Shown here: one piece after another, positions 20,193 through 31,889 of the stretch
Layout: every line of letters starts with the position of its first letter
Numbering within the stretch: the first letter of the stretch is position 1
Source: Nitrincola lacisaponensis
GTDB lineage: Bacteria > Pseudomonadota > Gammaproteobacteria > Pseudomonadales > Balneatricaceae
Length of the DNA: 64,000 bases
Reading direction: 5' to 3'
NCBI RefSeq assembly: GCF_000691225.1
Contig: NZ_JMSZ01000016.1
Coordinates: 744,001-808,000 of the forward strand
Notes under the pieces: model-generated
The model's input: only the letters and a program-made list of their open reading frames with translations
Database searches by the model: none
Told to the model about the DNA's origin: nothing
Position numbers and translations under genes: made by a program

Positions 20193-20210
20193 GTACGATG
20201 AACGTCGTAC
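20193..20210 (-). other. small hairpin in the rpoN-hpf gap
   Basis: GTACGA (20193-20198) and TCGTAC (20205-20210) form a perfect six-base-pair stem with a six-base loop, just upstream of the hpf ribosome binding site. There is no T-run. It could affect rpoN-hpf read-through or hpf mRNA ends. Confidence 0.35.
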
Positions 20211-20220
20211 TCTATATTAA

Positions 20221-21723
20221 TTAAAGCAGACGCTTGCGCTCATTAGAAGGCGGAATCGCGAGAGCTTCACGATATTTCGCTACAGTGCGTCTGGCTACAT
20301 TGATTCCCTGCTCTTTCAGCAGTTGGGCAATCTTGTTGTCACTGAGTGGCTTGGCAGTATTTTCTGCAGACACCAGTTTTTTGATCAGTGCACGTATGGC
20401 TGTTGATGATGCGCCTTCGCCATCTGCGGTATTCACCTGGCTTGAGAAGAAGTATTTCAGCTCATAAATGCCACGAGGGGTGTGAATATATTTTTGTGTG
20501 GTGACTCGGGAAATGGTGGATTCGTGCATGGATACCGCTTCGGCAATATCATGCAGCACCATGGGCTTCATGGCCTCATCACCTATCTCCAGAAAGTCAC
20601 GCTGGCGCTCGACGATTTCGGTGGCCACTTTTAACAGCGTATCATTCCTACTGAGCAGGCTCTTCAGAAACCAGCGCGCTTCCTGCAGATGATTTTTCAG
20701 GTAGGTATTGTCTGCACTGCTATCAGCCCGGCGAATCAGGTCGGCATATTGTGTATTAATGCGCAGTTTTGGCGCTATATCCGGATTCAGAGAGACAACC
20801 CACTCATCCTGAATCTTGCGCACCATGACATCAGGAATCACATATTCAGACTGGGTTGAACTGATCATTGCGCCGGGTTTGGGATTCAGGGAACGAATCA
20901 GGTTAATGACACAATCCAGTTCGGTTTCTGACAGGCGCATTTTACGCATCAGCGTTTTGTAGTCATGGCTGCCCAGCAGTGGCAGAAACTCGCGACACAG
21001 GCGGATAGCTTCCTGACGCCAGTCCAGTTCTTCAGGCAGTTGCTGAATCTGAATGCAGAGGCATTCGCTCAGATCCCGTGCGGCGACACCCGGAGGATCA
21101 AACTGTTGTATGCGATGCAGTACGGCCAGAATTTCGGCTTCATCGGCATCGGCAAACAGTTCGGCTTCCTGTGTCTGAAACTGCTCCAGCAGCTCTGGCA
21201 AGTCACTACGCAGATAACCATCTGCATCAATGGCATCAATAATGGACTCGGCAACCAGTCGATCCTGTTCACTCATCGGTGTCAGGTTGAGCTGCCAGAT
21301 CAGGTGGTCCTGCAGAGTGTCTTCGCGAGTATCATTTTCATTATCAGGCCAGTCACTATCACCAGCGCTACCGCTGCTCTGATGCTGAAAGGTATCTTCC
21401 CACTGGCTGTCGGTCGGCAGGTCGTCCGGTATGGACTCGTTCCATTCCTGATCAGCTGCCGGTTCGTCGGCAAAGCTATCGCTACTTTCAGTCTCATTGC
21501 TGCTAAGAGATGCAGCTTCCTTGACCTCGTAGGTATCCGCCATACGTTCATCGGGAAGATCGGCATCATCATCACTGATTTCCAGTAACGGATTGCTATC
21601 GAGTGCCTGCTGGATCTCCTGTTGCAGATCCAGAGTAGATAGTTGCAGCAGGCGTATGGCTTGCTGCAGTTGTGGCGTCATCGTGAGATGTTGGCCGATC
21701 TTTAGATGTAACGCTTGCTTCAT
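20221..21723 (-). CDS. rpoN: RNA polymerase sigma-54 factor
   Basis: A 500-residue sigma-54. The glutamine-rich activator-contact region I is at the N-terminus (GQHLTMTPQLQQAIRLLQLS), an acidic region II follows (about 45-120), then the core-binding domain. The C-terminal RpoN box reads ARRTVAKYREA. Region II is fairly long and acidic. lptB lies 40 bases upstream on the same strand, the conserved lptB-rpoN-hpf-ptsN order. Confidence 0.97.
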   Translation of the reverse strand: MKQALHLKIGQHLTMTPQLQQAIRLLQLSTLDLQQEIQQALDSNPLLEISDDDADLPDERMADTYEVKEAASLSSNETESSDSFADEPAADQEWNESIPDDLPTDSQWEDTFQHQSSGSAGDSDWPDNENDTREDTLQDHLIWQLNLTPMSEQDRLVAESIIDAIDADGYLRSDLPELLEQFQTQEAELFADADEAEILAVLHRIQQFDPPGVAARDLSECLCIQIQQLPEELDWRQEAIRLCREFLPLLGSHDYKTLMRKMRLSETELDCVINLIRSLNPKPGAMISSTQSEYVIPDVMVRKIQDEWVVSLNPDIAPKLRINTQYADLIRRADSSADNTYLKNHLQEARWFLKSLLSRNDTLLKVATEIVERQRDFLEIGDEAMKPMVLHDIAEAVSMHESTISRVTTQKYIHTPRGIYELKYFFSSQVNTADGEGASSTAIRALIKKLVSAENTAKPLSDNKIAQLLKEQGINVARRTVAKYREALAIPPSNERKRLL

Positions 21724-21763
21724 ATGCCGTTCAGATCACTTATTCAGAGGCAGGGATGGTGAC

Positions 21764-22492
21764 TTAGAGTCGGAACTGATCACCCAGATAGGCGTTCCGG
21801 ACCTGCTCGTTGTCCATTATGTCAGATGGGCTGCCATCTGCAAGGATTGTGCCTTCACTGACAATATAGGCTCGCTCACAAATGTCCAGTGTTTCCCTGA
21901 CATTATGGTCGGTGATCAGAATACCGATATTGCGTGCTTGCAAGTGTCGAATGGTTTGCTTGATATCATTCACTGATATCGGATCAACACCGGCAAAGGG
22001 TTCGTCCAGCAAAATAAAGCGTGGTTCAGTTGCCAATGCACGTGCGATTTCCACGCGGCGCCTTTCACCGCCAGAGAGTGCCATGCCTGGGCTGTTGCGC
22101 AGGTGGGTGATATGAAATTCCTGCAGCAGTTCTTCTAAAGCGGTCTGACGTTGTGCCTTGGACAGGTCTGCCCGTGTTTCCAGAATGGCCATCAGGTTGT
22201 CGCTGACGCTCAATTTGCGAAATACCGAGGCTTCCTGTGGCAGATAGCCAATGCCTTGTTTGGCACGGCTGTGCATTGGCAGACGAGTGATGTCCTGTTG
22301 AGCCAGACGAATAGTACCCTTGTCTGCGGCAACCAGGCCAACGATCATGTAAAAACATGTCGTTTTACCTGCACCATTGGGGCCCAGCAGGCCGACAATT
22401 TCACCCTGTTCGATATGCAGTGACACATCACGTACTACATCGCGGCCCTTGTAAGATTTAGCCAGGTGCAAGGCTTCCAGTCGCGTTGTCAT
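21764..22492 (-). CDS. lptB: LPS export ABC transporter ATPase LptB
   Basis: A 242-residue ATPase that powers LPS extraction by LptB2FGC. Walker [11 protein letters not shown], signature [15 protein letters not shown] and Walker [16 protein letters not shown] are complete. One base separates its start from the lptA stop, so the two are translationally linked. Confidence 0.97.
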   Translation of the reverse strand: MTTRLEALHLAKSYKGRDVVRDVSLHIEQGEIVGLLGPNGAGKTTCFYMIVGLVAADKGTIRLAQQDITRLPMHSRAKQGIGYLPQEASVFRKLSVSDNLMAILETRADLSKAQRQTALEELLQEFHITHLRNSPGMALSGGERRRVEIARALATEPRFILLDEPFAGVDPISVNDIKQTIRHLQARNIGILITDHNVRETLDICERAYIVSEGTILADGSPSDIMDNEQVRNAYLGDQFRL

Positions 22493-22493
22493 A

Positions 22494-23003
22494 TCAGGGG
22501 TTAGCCTTAGGTTGAATCACCATTTGAACACGCTGACCGCCCTGGGCTTCGCTGCGGAAAGCATCGACTATGGAATTATCCATATCATATACGATGCGTT
22601 CGCCGGTAAATTCGTCAGCATCCTGTACCACGCGGGCATTTTCAGTGATGGTGACTGTTTGCGTGGGTACCTGGTAGTCCATGCGTAAACCATAGGCCTT
22701 GGTGACCGGCTGGTTTGGGCTGGCCTGCTGCTGAAACTCTGCCGGTGAGCCTGTGGTGATGATGCGCGAGATGCTCCCTTGACCATCACGGTGCATCTCG
22801 ACACGAGAGCCTTGCAGGATCATGCTGCCCTGACGTATTTCGACGGCACCGGTATAGACGGCAACGCCGGTACGCTCATTCAGGGACGCCTGGTCGGCAC
22901 TGACATAGATCGGCTGATCCTGGTCATCCGGCAAGGCAAATGTGTGCATGCTAAACAGCAGCAGGGAGGCCAGACTGATCAGGCGTATTTTAACGTGTAA
23001 CAT
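22494..23003 (-). CDS. lptA: LPS transport periplasmic bridge protein LptA
   Basis: A 169-residue periplasmic protein that oligomerises to bridge LptC and LptD. It has a signal peptide (about 1-23, ending HTFA) and the OstA/LptA beta-jellyroll with [20 protein letters not shown]. The start overlaps the lptC end by 14 bases. Confidence 0.95.
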   Translation of the reverse strand: MLHVKIRLISLASLLLFSMHTFALPDDQDQPIYVSADQASLNERTGVAVYTGAVEIRQGSMILQGSRVEMHRDGQGSISRIITTGSPAEFQQQASPNQPVTKAYGLRMDYQVPTQTVTITENARVVQDADEFTGERIVYDMDNSIVDAFRSEAQGGQRVQMVIQPKANP

Positions 23004-23553
23004 AATAACCTCTTACCTCAGACAGCAGGTCGACGCGATGTTCTTTAAGCCATGCGTGCATGCCAATGGCATCGGTGCGGTTCACGCCCTGTTGGATCTG
23101 AACCGGTGCATGGGTTTCGGCGTAGTGTTCCGGTGGCAATAACGTCAGAACTGATGTCGTCAGTACCCAGGGTGTTTCAGAAGCCGAATTATCAATAACC
23201 CTGACGTTTCCTGCAAGTTCAATCTGGCTTTCATCGTCAGGTATAGTGCCATAGTCGGATGAAATCTGCGTATCACCTGTATCACCCGGTAGCGTAACCA
23301 GTGGTGATTCCAGTCGAGTCATCTCAGTTGCCGGATAATGTTGCAGGCGTGGTGAAACCAGCAGGTACGCCAGTTCGCCCTGTTCATTAAAGCGGGTAAT
23401 AAACGCATCCTGGATGAAAAAGTCCACCCGATCCGGATCATCCGGGTCGCCACTGAGAGTGTCAGTCGGGCTGCCAAAAAAGCCCCAGTAGAGTAACGTC
23501 ACTGCCAGCAGTGTAACGCCTGTCAGCAGCCGCACCCGGGTCGAGCTGAACAT
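22990..23553 (-). CDS. lptC: LPS export protein LptC
   Basis: A 187-residue bitopic protein with one N-terminal helix (about 8-26) and a periplasmic jellyroll that receives LPS from LptBFG and passes it to LptA. The pattern LESPLVTLP and the weakly conserved remainder are normal for LptC. It overlaps lptA and touches kdsC by one base. Confidence 0.92.
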   Translation of the reverse strand: MFSSTRVRLLTGVTLLAVTLLYWGFFGSPTDTLSGDPDDPDRVDFFIQDAFITRFNEQGELAYLLVSPRLQHYPATEMTRLESPLVTLPGDTGDTQISSDYGTIPDDESQIELAGNVRVIDNSASETPWVLTTSVLTLLPPEHYAETHAPVQIQQGVNRTDAIGMHAWLKEHRVDLLSEVRGYYVTR

Positions 23554-24092
23554 TAGCGGAACGCTCCTATCAGATCATTCAGCTTGCCTTGCGAGGCCAG
23601 CAGCAACTCACAAAATTCACGTGCAGCGCCTTCACCCCCGCGCCGTGTGGTACACCAGTCAGCTTCTTTGCAGACCAGCGGGTGGCCATTGGGTACTGTG
23701 ACACCAAAAGCGACCGTGGTGATGGCTGACAGGTCGGGTAAGTCGTCACCGATATAAGCGGTTGTGGCGGCGCTTTCACCACTTTCCTGCCAGATTTCTT
23801 CCAGTGCAACCAGTTTGTCTTCACGCCCCTGAATGCACCAGTGAATACCCAGCGCCTTGGCCCGCATGCTGACCTGCGATGAGCTGCGTCCGGTAATAAT
23901 GGCTGTGCGAATACCCGCCTGATGCAACAGTTTAATGCCCAGTCCATCGAGGGTATGAAAGGTTTTAACTTCCTGCCCGTCAGGTAAAAAATTCAAGGCG
24001 CCAGTGGTGAGTACGCCGTCAACATCAAACACGGCCAGGCGTATGGCGTGCAAGCGTTGTTTGAGTGCGTCGGATAGGGCGTGTTCGGTCAT
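23553..24092 (-). CDS. kdsC: 3-deoxy-D-manno-octulosonate 8-phosphate phosphatase KdsC
   Basis: A 179-residue HAD phosphatase that converts Kdo-8-phosphate to Kdo for LPS core synthesis. HAD motif I is VFDVDGVLTTG, motif II IITGRSSSQV, and the late motif IGDDLPDLSAI binds magnesium. It is capless, as expected for KdsC. Two bases from kdsD. Confidence 0.96.
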   Translation of the reverse strand: MTEHALSDALKQRLHAIRLAVFDVDGVLTTGALNFLPDGQEVKTFHTLDGLGIKLLHQAGIRTAIITGRSSSQVSMRAKALGIHWCIQGREDKLVALEEIWQESGESAATTAYIGDDLPDLSAITTVAFGVTVPNGHPLVCKEADWCTTRRGGEGAAREFCELLLASQGKLNDLIGAFR

Positions 24093-24093
24093 G

Positions 24094-25065
24094 TCAGATG
24101 ACTCCTGCTTTCAATAAGTCATGCATGTTCAGCGCGCCGGCAAGTTTACCGTCTGCGTCTGTAATCAGCAGTGCATTGATCTTGCGCTCCTGCATGATCT
24201 TCAGTGCTTCTGCTGCCAATGAACCGGTTTTTAGGGTCGTGCCACCGGGGGTCATAACCTCGGCTATCGGCGTGTTTTTCAGGTCAATCGACAGATCCAG
24301 GGTGCGTCGCAGGTCGCCATCAGTAAAGATCCCCAGTAGCTCTCCCTGATCATTGGTGACGGCAGTCATGCCCAGGCGCTTTTGAGTGACTTCCAGCAGT
24401 GCCTCATGGATGGGCGTATGCAGCGATACCTGTGGAATATCCTCGCCTGAGTGCATGATATCATCGACGCGTAACAGCAACTGGCGCCCGAGGCTGCCAC
24501 CTGGGTGGGAAAACGCAAAGTCCTCCGGGCTGAAGCCGCGGGCTTCCAGCAGTGCAATCGCCAGCGCGTCCCCCATGACCAGTTGAGCGGTAGTGCTGGA
24601 TGTTGGAGCCAGATTATGTGGGCACGCCTCGCGCTCTACAGGCAGATGCAGGTTGATATCGGCAAAGCGTGACAGGGTCGACTCCGGGTTGGACGTCATG
24701 CTGATCAGCGGAGCACCCATGCGTTTGATCAGAGGCAGAATGGTAATGACTTCAGCGGTTTCACCTGAGTTGGACAACGCCAGTACCACATCTTTGCCAG
24801 TAAACATGCCCAGATCACCGTGGCTGGCTTCGCCTGGATGGACAAAAAATGCGGGTGTTCCGGTGCTGGCCAGGGTAGCGGCAATCTTGTTGCCGATATG
24901 GCCAGACTTCCCCATGCCAGTGACAATGACACGACCCTCGCAGCTGAGCAGCAGTTGGCAGGCTTCACTGAAGCTGCTATTCAACTGGTTCAGTAAGGCG
25001 CTCAGGGTCGCTTGTTCAATTTCAATGGTACGTAAACCTGCGGCAAGGAAGTTAAAAGTGCTCAT
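24094..25065 (-). CDS. kdsD: D-arabinose 5-phosphate isomerase KdsD
   Basis: A 323-residue enzyme that makes arabinose-5-phosphate from ribulose-5-phosphate, the first step of Kdo synthesis. An SIS domain (about 35-170, with VIVTGMGKSGHIGNKIAATL and SNSGETAEV) is followed by two CBS domains. The ATG at 25065 gives the usual family length; an in-frame ATG at 25110 would add 15 hydrophobic residues with no family counterpart. Neither has a strong ribosome binding site, so the start is uncertain. First gene of the long minus-strand LPS/rpoN block. Confidence 0.94.
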   Translation of the reverse strand: MSTFNFLAAGLRTIEIEQATLSALLNQLNSSFSEACQLLLSCEGRVIVTGMGKSGHIGNKIAATLASTGTPAFFVHPGEASHGDLGMFTGKDVVLALSNSGETAEVITILPLIKRMGAPLISMTSNPESTLSRFADINLHLPVEREACPHNLAPTSSTTAQLVMGDALAIALLEARGFSPEDFAFSHPGGSLGRQLLLRVDDIMHSGEDIPQVSLHTPIHEALLEVTQKRLGMTAVTNDQGELLGIFTDGDLRRTLDLSIDLKNTPIAEVMTPGGTTLKTGSLAAEALKIMQERKINALLITDADGKLAGALNMHDLLKAGVI

Positions 25066-25191
25066 GCGAATTGGGATCAACCAGCTGTAGAGAATAAAAA
25101 ATTCGTTCATTAATCAGCTAAGTTTAGCGCAGAATCTGCCGAGATCGTATCTCCTTTTGCAGCCGGATGATCTTATCCGTATCTGAGTACG

Positions 25192-25220
25192 TTTAAAGTC
25201 TGTGGCGGTAATGGTATATT
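25192..25220 (+). promoter_or_regulatory. likely sigma-70 promoter for the mla operon
   Basis: TTTAAA at 25192-25197, a 17-base spacer, then TATATT at 25215-25220 (5 of 6 to the -10 consensus). It lies in the kdsD-mlaF divergent gap, about 35 bases before the mlaF start. Confidence 0.5.
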
Positions 25221-25253
25221 TGCCGGTCTTGTCTGTTGTTACAGGGTAAAGGG

Positions 25254-26105
25254 ATGGGTCTCGAGAAAACGGTTGTCGAGGGTGAAACACTGCCTTTGGA
25301 CGATATTATCGTTGAAATACGCAATATGACTTTTTCGCGTGGGTCGCGACTGATTTTTGATGATGTCAGTCTGAAAATACCGCGTGGCAAAGTGACGGCG
25401 ATCATGGGTCCATCGGGCACAGGTAAAACCACTCTGCTGAAATTGATAGGTGGGCAGTTGCTGCCGGACTCAGGCCAGATTTTACTGGAAGGGCAGAATA
25501 TCCCCACGCTGAGTCGTCGTGATCTGTTTATCGTGCGTGAACGCATGGGCATGCTGTTTCAGAGCGGTGCGCTGTTTACGGATATGAATGTATTTGACAA
25601 TGTGGCGTTTCCGATACGGGTGCATACTGAGCTGCCTGAAGAGATGATTCGCGACATCGTGTTGATGAAACTGCAGGCTGTGGGCTTGCGTGGTGCGGTA
25701 TCTCTGATGCCCAGCGAACTGTCAGGTGGTATGGCCCGACGTGTAGCTCTGGCTCGCGCCATTTCCCTGGACCCGGATATTGTCATGTATGATGAACCCT
25801 TTACCGGGCAGGATCCGATAGCGATGGGCGTGCTGGTTAACTTGATTAAACGCCTGAATGAGGCGCTGGGGCATACCTCAATTATTGTGTCGCATGATAT
25901 TCAGGAAACGCTGTCGATTGCGGATTACATCTATGTCCTGTCCGATGGAAAAATTATTGCACAGGGAACACCTGCTGCACTGAAACAGCAGGATTCGGCA
26001 CAAGTCCGGCAGTTTGTTGAAGGGCTGCCGGATGGACCGGTACCGTTTCATTATCCGGCACCGGATCTGCACGAACAATTGATGGCAGGAGGGGTTTTCA
26101 GGTGA
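25254..26105 (+). CDS. mlaF: Mla phospholipid transport ATPase MlaF
   Basis: A 283-residue ABC ATPase of the MlaFEDB complex, which moves phospholipids between the inner membrane and periplasmic MlaC to keep outer membrane asymmetry. Walker A is [11 protein letters not shown], signature [15 protein letters not shown], Walker [18 protein letters not shown] at 25254 is chosen over an in-frame TTG at 25236. The C-terminal tail extends to about 283 residues, slightly longer than in E. coli. It overlaps mlaE by four bases. Confidence 0.95.
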   Translation: MGLEKTVVEGETLPLDDIIVEIRNMTFSRGSRLIFDDVSLKIPRGKVTAIMGPSGTGKTTLLKLIGGQLLPDSGQILLEGQNIPTLSRRDLFIVRERMGMLFQSGALFTDMNVFDNVAFPIRVHTELPEEMIRDIVLMKLQAVGLRGAVSLMPSELSGGMARRVALARAISLDPDIVMYDEPFTGQDPIAMGVLVNLIKRLNEALGHTSIIVSHDIQETLSIADYIYVLSDGKIIAQGTPAALKQQDSAQVRQFVEGLPDGPVPFHYPAPDLHEQLMAGGVFR

Positions 26106-26887
26106 TGCTGGACCGTATACAGCGACTGGGCCATAAAACACTGTCCAAATGTGCGGCAGTAGGGCGTTCCGGGCAAATTTTATTTCATTCCGTGGTTGCG
26201 CGACCTGCACCGGTGATGATGCTGCCACTGCTGGTGCGGCAGATTTATTTTATCGGTGTTCTGTCGCTGGTGATCATAGTGGTTTCGGGTGCGTTTATCG
26301 GCATGGTGCTGGGCCTGCAAGGCTATACCATTCTGGTGGACTATGGTTCCGAGCAGGCCGTGGGCCAGATGGTGGCATTAAGCCTGTTGCGTGAGTTAGC
26401 GCCAGTTGTGACGGCACTGTTGTTTGCAGGCCGGGCCGGTTCTGCCTTGACGGCTGAAATCGGACTGATGAAAGCGACTGAGCAGCTTGCAAGTCTTGAG
26501 ATGATCGGGGTAGACCCCTATCGTCGCATTATTGCACCACGCCTCTATGCCGGATTTATCTGTATGCCGCTACTGTCAATGATCTTTGCAGTTGTCGGTA
26601 TCTGGGGTGCTGCACTGGTCGCTGTTGACTGGCTGGGCATCTACAGTGGCGCCTATTGGGCCAATATGCAGCAGGCTGTGGACTTTCAGGGTGACGTCAT
26701 GAATGGACTGATCAAGGCAGTCGTATTCGGGTTTGTTGTCACCTGGATAGCCGTGTATCAGGGATATGATTGTATTCCCACTTCCGAAGGGATCAGTCAG
26801 GCCACCACGCGCACCGTTGTGTATGCGTCTTTGGCTGTGCTGGGACTTGACTTTGTGCTTACCGCTTTGATGTTTGGAGACTTGTAA
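26102..26887 (+). CDS. mlaE: Mla permease MlaE
   Basis: A 261-residue permease of the MlaE family with an amphipathic N-terminus and five or so membrane helices. [20 protein letters not shown] and [20 protein letters not shown] are the diagnostic segments. GTG at 26102 overlaps the mlaF stop, with an ATG next to it at 26105; AGGAGG upstream can serve either. Confidence 0.96.
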   Translation: MMLDRIQRLGHKTLSKCAAVGRSGQILFHSVVARPAPVMMLPLLVRQIYFIGVLSLVIIVVSGAFIGMVLGLQGYTILVDYGSEQAVGQMVALSLLRELAPVVTALLFAGRAGSALTAEIGLMKATEQLASLEMIGVDPYRRIIAPRLYAGFICMPLLSMIFAVVGIWGAALVAVDWLGIYSGAYWANMQQAVDFQGDVMNGLIKAVVFGFVVTWIAVYQGYDCIPTSEGISQATTRTVVYASLAVLGLDFVLTALMFGDL

Positions 26888-26888
26888 A

Positions 26889-27347
26889 ATGCGTATCCGT
26901 ACCGTTGAAATCAGCGTCGGTTTGTTCATGTTGTTGGGATTTGCGGCGTTGATCGTTCTGGCATTGAATGTCAGTGGCTTAAACCTGACGCCTAAATCGG
27001 GTGGTTATAAACTCTATGCCAGTTTCGAGAATATTGGTGGATTAACTCCCCGTGCCAAAGTGTCCATGTCAGGTGTACAGATTGGAGAAGTCCGCAGTAT
27101 TCGCCTGGATCCACAAATGCTGATGGCTGAAGTCGAAATGGAAATTTTTGCCGATGTCGATTTTATCAGCACTGACAGCTCAGCGATGATTTTGACATCC
27201 GGGCTGTTGGGGCAGCAGTATATTGGTATCATCCCGGGCGGTGATATGGACGTACTCTCGGACGGCGATTTTATTTTTAATACCCAGTCAGCGCTTGTTC
27301 TAGAGGATCTGGTGGGTAAATTCCTTATGAATCAGGTTAGTGAGTAA
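26889..27347 (+). CDS. mlaD: Mla MCE-domain protein MlaD
   Basis: A 152-residue inner membrane protein: one helix (about 7-27) and a single MCE domain that forms the hexameric ring over MlaE. SFENIGGLTPRAKVSMSGVQ and SGLLGQQYIGI are family segments. The ATG at 26889 is preferred, with GGAG ten bases upstream inside the mlaE end. Confidence 0.95.
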   Translation: MRIRTVEISVGLFMLLGFAALIVLALNVSGLNLTPKSGGYKLYASFENIGGLTPRAKVSMSGVQIGEVRSIRLDPQMLMAEVEMEIFADVDFISTDSSAMILTSGLLGQQYIGIIPGGDMDVLSDGDFIFNTQSALVLEDLVGKFLMNQVSE

Positions 27348-27352
27348 ATACG

Positions 27353-28006
27353 ATGAAGAAGTTGCATACAGCCGGTTGGGTGTTCCTGCTTTCAATGCTG
27401 ATGTCATTGAAAGCCTTGGCCGTTGAGCCTGAATGGGAAGCAGCCCGAAAAGTTGTGGAGGAAACCACGGAAAAAGTGATTGAGCTGATGGAAGATCGCT
27501 CTTTGCTTCAGGATGAGAACCGTGCAAGGCTGCAAGCTGAGGTGGAATCGCTGGTGTCTCCGGTCATCGATTTTTATGGTTTTGGTCGTGGTGTTATGGG
27601 ACGCTTTGCCCGCTCTGCAACAGAAGAAGAGCTGCAACGCTTTGCTGATGTGCTGAAAACCACCTTGATTCGCACTTATTCTCTCGCCGTGAGTGAATTT
27701 GCTGTGCGCGAATACAACATTACTCCTCCACGGGCTCCTAGCCCTCAGCCGGATATGCAGGTTGTGAATGTTCAGCTGACCTCAACGGCAGGTAAAACCT
27801 ATAATATTTTGTATTACATGCGCAATATCGATGGAAACTGGATGTTGGTGAACGTTGCGGTAGAAGGGATTAACCTGCGTCTGACGTTCCAGAACCAGTT
27901 TGCCGATATGTATCAGCGTTCGCGCAGTGTTTCAGCCGTTATTGATAACTGGGAAGAGCGCGTTGCCAGCACGATTGCTGAGGTAGTTGAAGATGTCGAA
28001 GGCTGA
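27353..28006 (+). CDS. mlaC: Mla periplasmic lipid-binding protein MlaC
   Basis: A 217-residue periplasmic protein with a signal peptide (about 1-23, LKALA) that ferries phospholipids between the MlaFEDB complex and the outer membrane MlaA partner. The Tol-Tol-like/MlaC fold is seen in VIDFYGFGRGVMGRFAR and VNVAVEGINLRLTFQNQF. mlaA is not in this window. Confidence 0.94.
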   Translation: MKKLHTAGWVFLLSMLMSLKALAVEPEWEAARKVVEETTEKVIELMEDRSLLQDENRARLQAEVESLVSPVIDFYGFGRGVMGRFARSATEEELQRFADVLKTTLIRTYSLAVSEFAVREYNITPPRAPSPQPDMQVVNVQLTSTAGKTYNILYYMRNIDGNWMLVNVAVEGINLRLTFQNQFADMYQRSRSVSAVIDNWEERVASTIAEVVEDVEG

Positions 28007-28280
28007 GGCCCCTGTGACTGAAATTGCAGTTGAAGGCGATCTGCTGTTCTCAACCGTAGTCGCGAAGCGCGATGCTTTGTTGAAGCAGCTTCAGTCACTC
28101 CAGGGTATCTGTCGATTGAATTTCGCAGCAGTGGATCGAGTGGATAGCTCAGCCCTGTCTTTGTGGTTGTGTTGCCTGCGCTACGCACAGAAGCGGGGGT
28201 TAACGCTCGAAATCATTAACCCGCCCGATGATCTGCGTTCCATTGCACAGTTGGTCGGCGTAGACGAACAACTGCACTGA
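27993..28280 (+). CDS. mlaB: Mla STAS-domain protein MlaB
   Basis: A 95-residue cytoplasmic STAS protein that binds MlaF and is needed for its activity. LNFAAVDRVDSSALSLWL is the STAS core with the DSSAL loop. It overlaps mlaC by 14 bases; ATG at 27993 has GAGG upstream. The usual last gene of mlaFEDCB. Confidence 0.92.
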   Translation: MSKAEAPVTEIAVEGDLLFSTVVAKRDALLKQLQSLQGICRLNFAAVDRVDSSALSLWLCCLRYAQKRGLTLEIINPPDDLRSIAQLVGVDEQLH

Positions 28281-28292
28281 ATTTCCTGCACG

Positions 28293-28323
28293 AGCCTGCC
28301 TGAGAACATCCGGCAGGCTTGTT
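28293..28323 (+). terminator. rho-independent-like terminator after mlaB
   Basis: AGCCTGCC (28293-28300) and GGCAGGCT (28312-28319) pair perfectly, followed by TGTTTCTG. It lies in the 74-base gap before ibaG and may attenuate rather than end transcription. Confidence 0.6.
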
Positions 28324-28354
28324 TCTGTAAATAGTCATGTTTTCCGGAGAACGT

Positions 28355-28594
28355 ATGCAAGCTGAAGAAGTCAAACAGGTGATCGAGAAACAGCTCGAAG
28401 GCAGCCAGGTCATTACAGCTGGAGAGGGCTGCAACTTTGAAATTACTGTGATCAGCGATGCGTTTGCAGGTCTGATGCCGGTGAAAAAACAGCAGCTGGT
28501 ATATGCCTGTCTGAATGAGCATATTGCCAGTGGTGCGATTCATGCTGTGACTTTGAAAACCTACACCCCGGAACAATGGGCCGCCCTGAACTGA
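28355..28594 (+). CDS. ibaG: BolA-family iron-sulfur protein IbaG
   Basis: A 79-residue BolA-like protein that partners monothiol glutaredoxins in Fe-S handling and affects envelope homeostasis. MQAEEVKQVIEKQL and the FAGLMPVKKQQLVYACL segment are typical. ATG at 28355, with CGGAGA upstream, gives the usual length; an in-frame start at 28337 is discounted. Standing between mla and murA is the standard position. Confidence 0.93.
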   Translation: MQAEEVKQVIEKQLEGSQVITAGEGCNFEITVISDAFAGLMPVKKQQLVYACLNEHIASGAIHAVTLKTYTPEQWAALN

Positions 28595-28619
28595 TAGCCC
28601 CCTCCTGATGGACAGATGA

Positions 28620-30538
<1,919 letters not shown>

Positions 30539-30539
30539 T

Positions 30540-31847
30540 ATGTCTATTGAAATCACCCGCCTGGTGGCGGGGCAGGCAGATTTTGATGCCCGGCTGGATG
30601 CTTTGTTGGCCTGGGAAAGTGTTTCCGATAAACAGGTCAATCAGATAGTTGATGAAGTTATCGCCAGAGTGCGTGCCGAGGGTGATGCAGCGCTGGTGGA
30701 ATACACCAACCGCTTTGATCGTATGCGCGCGAGCCATATGACTGAGCTGGAAATGGGCCAGTCGCGCCTGTTGGCTGCACTGGAAAACCTGCCCGCTGAT
30801 CAGCGTCTGGCGCTGGAAACGGCTGCAACACGTATTGCTGCCTATCATGAACGGCAGAAAAGTGAATCCTGGCGTTATACCGAAGCGGATGGCACTGTAT
30901 TGGGCCAGCAGGTCACTCCCATGGATCGCGTGGGTATCTATGTGCCCGGTGGCAAGGCCGCTTATCCGTCGTCTGTACTGATGAATGCGATTCCGGCAAA
31001 GGTAGCGGGTGTACAAGAGATTATCATGGTTGTTCCCACACCGGATGGTGTGGTCAATGAACTGGTATTGGCCGCTGCCGCATTGGCCGGTGTTGATCGT
31101 GTCTTTACACTGGGTGGTGCTCAGGCCGTTGCCGCTTTGGCCTATGGCACTGAAACGGTTCCGCGAGTCGATAAGATTGTCGGTCCGGGTAATATTTTTG
31201 TGGCCACGGCCAAGCGCGCGGTATTTGGTGCGGTCGGCATCGATATGATTGCCGGACCATCCGAGATACTGATTATCTGCGATGGTCAGACGGATCCTGA
31301 CTGGATTGCCATGGATCTGTTCTCTCAGGCTGAGCATGATGAAGATGCGCAGTCTATTCTGATCTGCCCCGATGCAGACTACATTGATCAGGTACAGGCC
31401 AGCATTGAAAAGCTGCTGCCGACCATGGAGCGTGAGACGATTATTCGTACTTCACTGAAGAATCGTGCCATTCTCATCGAAGTTGCCGATCTTCAGGCGG
31501 CAGCTGCCTTGAGTAACCGCATTGCACCCGAACATCTGGAGCTGTCTGTGGCTGATCCCGAAGCCTTGTTGCCGAGCATTCGTCATGCAGGTGCGATATT
31601 CATGGGGCGCTATACGGCAGAGTCCTTGGGTGACTATTGTGCAGGGCCAAATCATGTATTGCCAACCTCAGGTACAGCACGCTTTTCATCACCGCTGGGT
31701 GTGTACGACTTCCAGAAGCGTTCTTCGCTGATCATGTTCTCGGCTGAAGGGGCTTCGGAGATGGGCAAAGTCGCTTCTGTGCTGGCTCGGGGTGAAAGCC
31801 TGACTGCGCATGCACGTTCTGCTGAGTACCGTATCCTGCCTGACTGA
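30540..31847 (+). CDS. hisD: Histidinol dehydrogenase
   Basis: A 435-residue zinc, NAD-dependent enzyme that oxidises histidinol to histidine in two steps. ATG at 30540, just after the hisG stop (GAGAGG upstream), gives the normal length. [37 protein letters not shown] and [10 protein letters not shown] carry cofactor and zinc-site residues. hisC, which often follows in relatives, is absent; the next gene is convergent. Confidence 0.96.
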   Translation: MSIEITRLVAGQADFDARLDALLAWESVSDKQVNQIVDEVIARVRAEGDAALVEYTNRFDRMRASHMTELEMGQSRLLAALENLPADQRLALETAATRIAAYHERQKSESWRYTEADGTVLGQQVTPMDRVGIYVPGGKAAYPSSVLMNAIPAKVAGVQEIIMVVPTPDGVVNELVLAAAALAGVDRVFTLGGAQAVAALAYGTETVPRVDKIVGPGNIFVATAKRAVFGAVGIDMIAGPSEILIICDGQTDPDWIAMDLFSQAEHDEDAQSILICPDADYIDQVQASIEKLLPTMERETIIRTSLKNRAILIEVADLQAAAALSNRIAPEHLELSVADPEALLPSIRHAGAIFMGRYTAESLGDYCAGPNHVLPTSGTARFSSPLGVYDFQKRSSLIMFSAEGASEMGKVASVLARGESLTAHARSAEYRILPD

Positions 31848-31862
31848 TCGGAGGAAGGTCCG

Positions 31863-31889
31863 GCCTGCCGCTGTATTCAGCGAGCAGGC
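31863..31889. terminator. hairpin between convergent hisD and algW
   Basis: GCCTGC plus CGCTG (31863-31873) pairs with CAGCG plus GCAGGC (31878-31889), with one bulged base and a TATT loop. It covers the last codons and stop of algW, so it would serve hisD best. No T-run is visible. Confidence 0.5.
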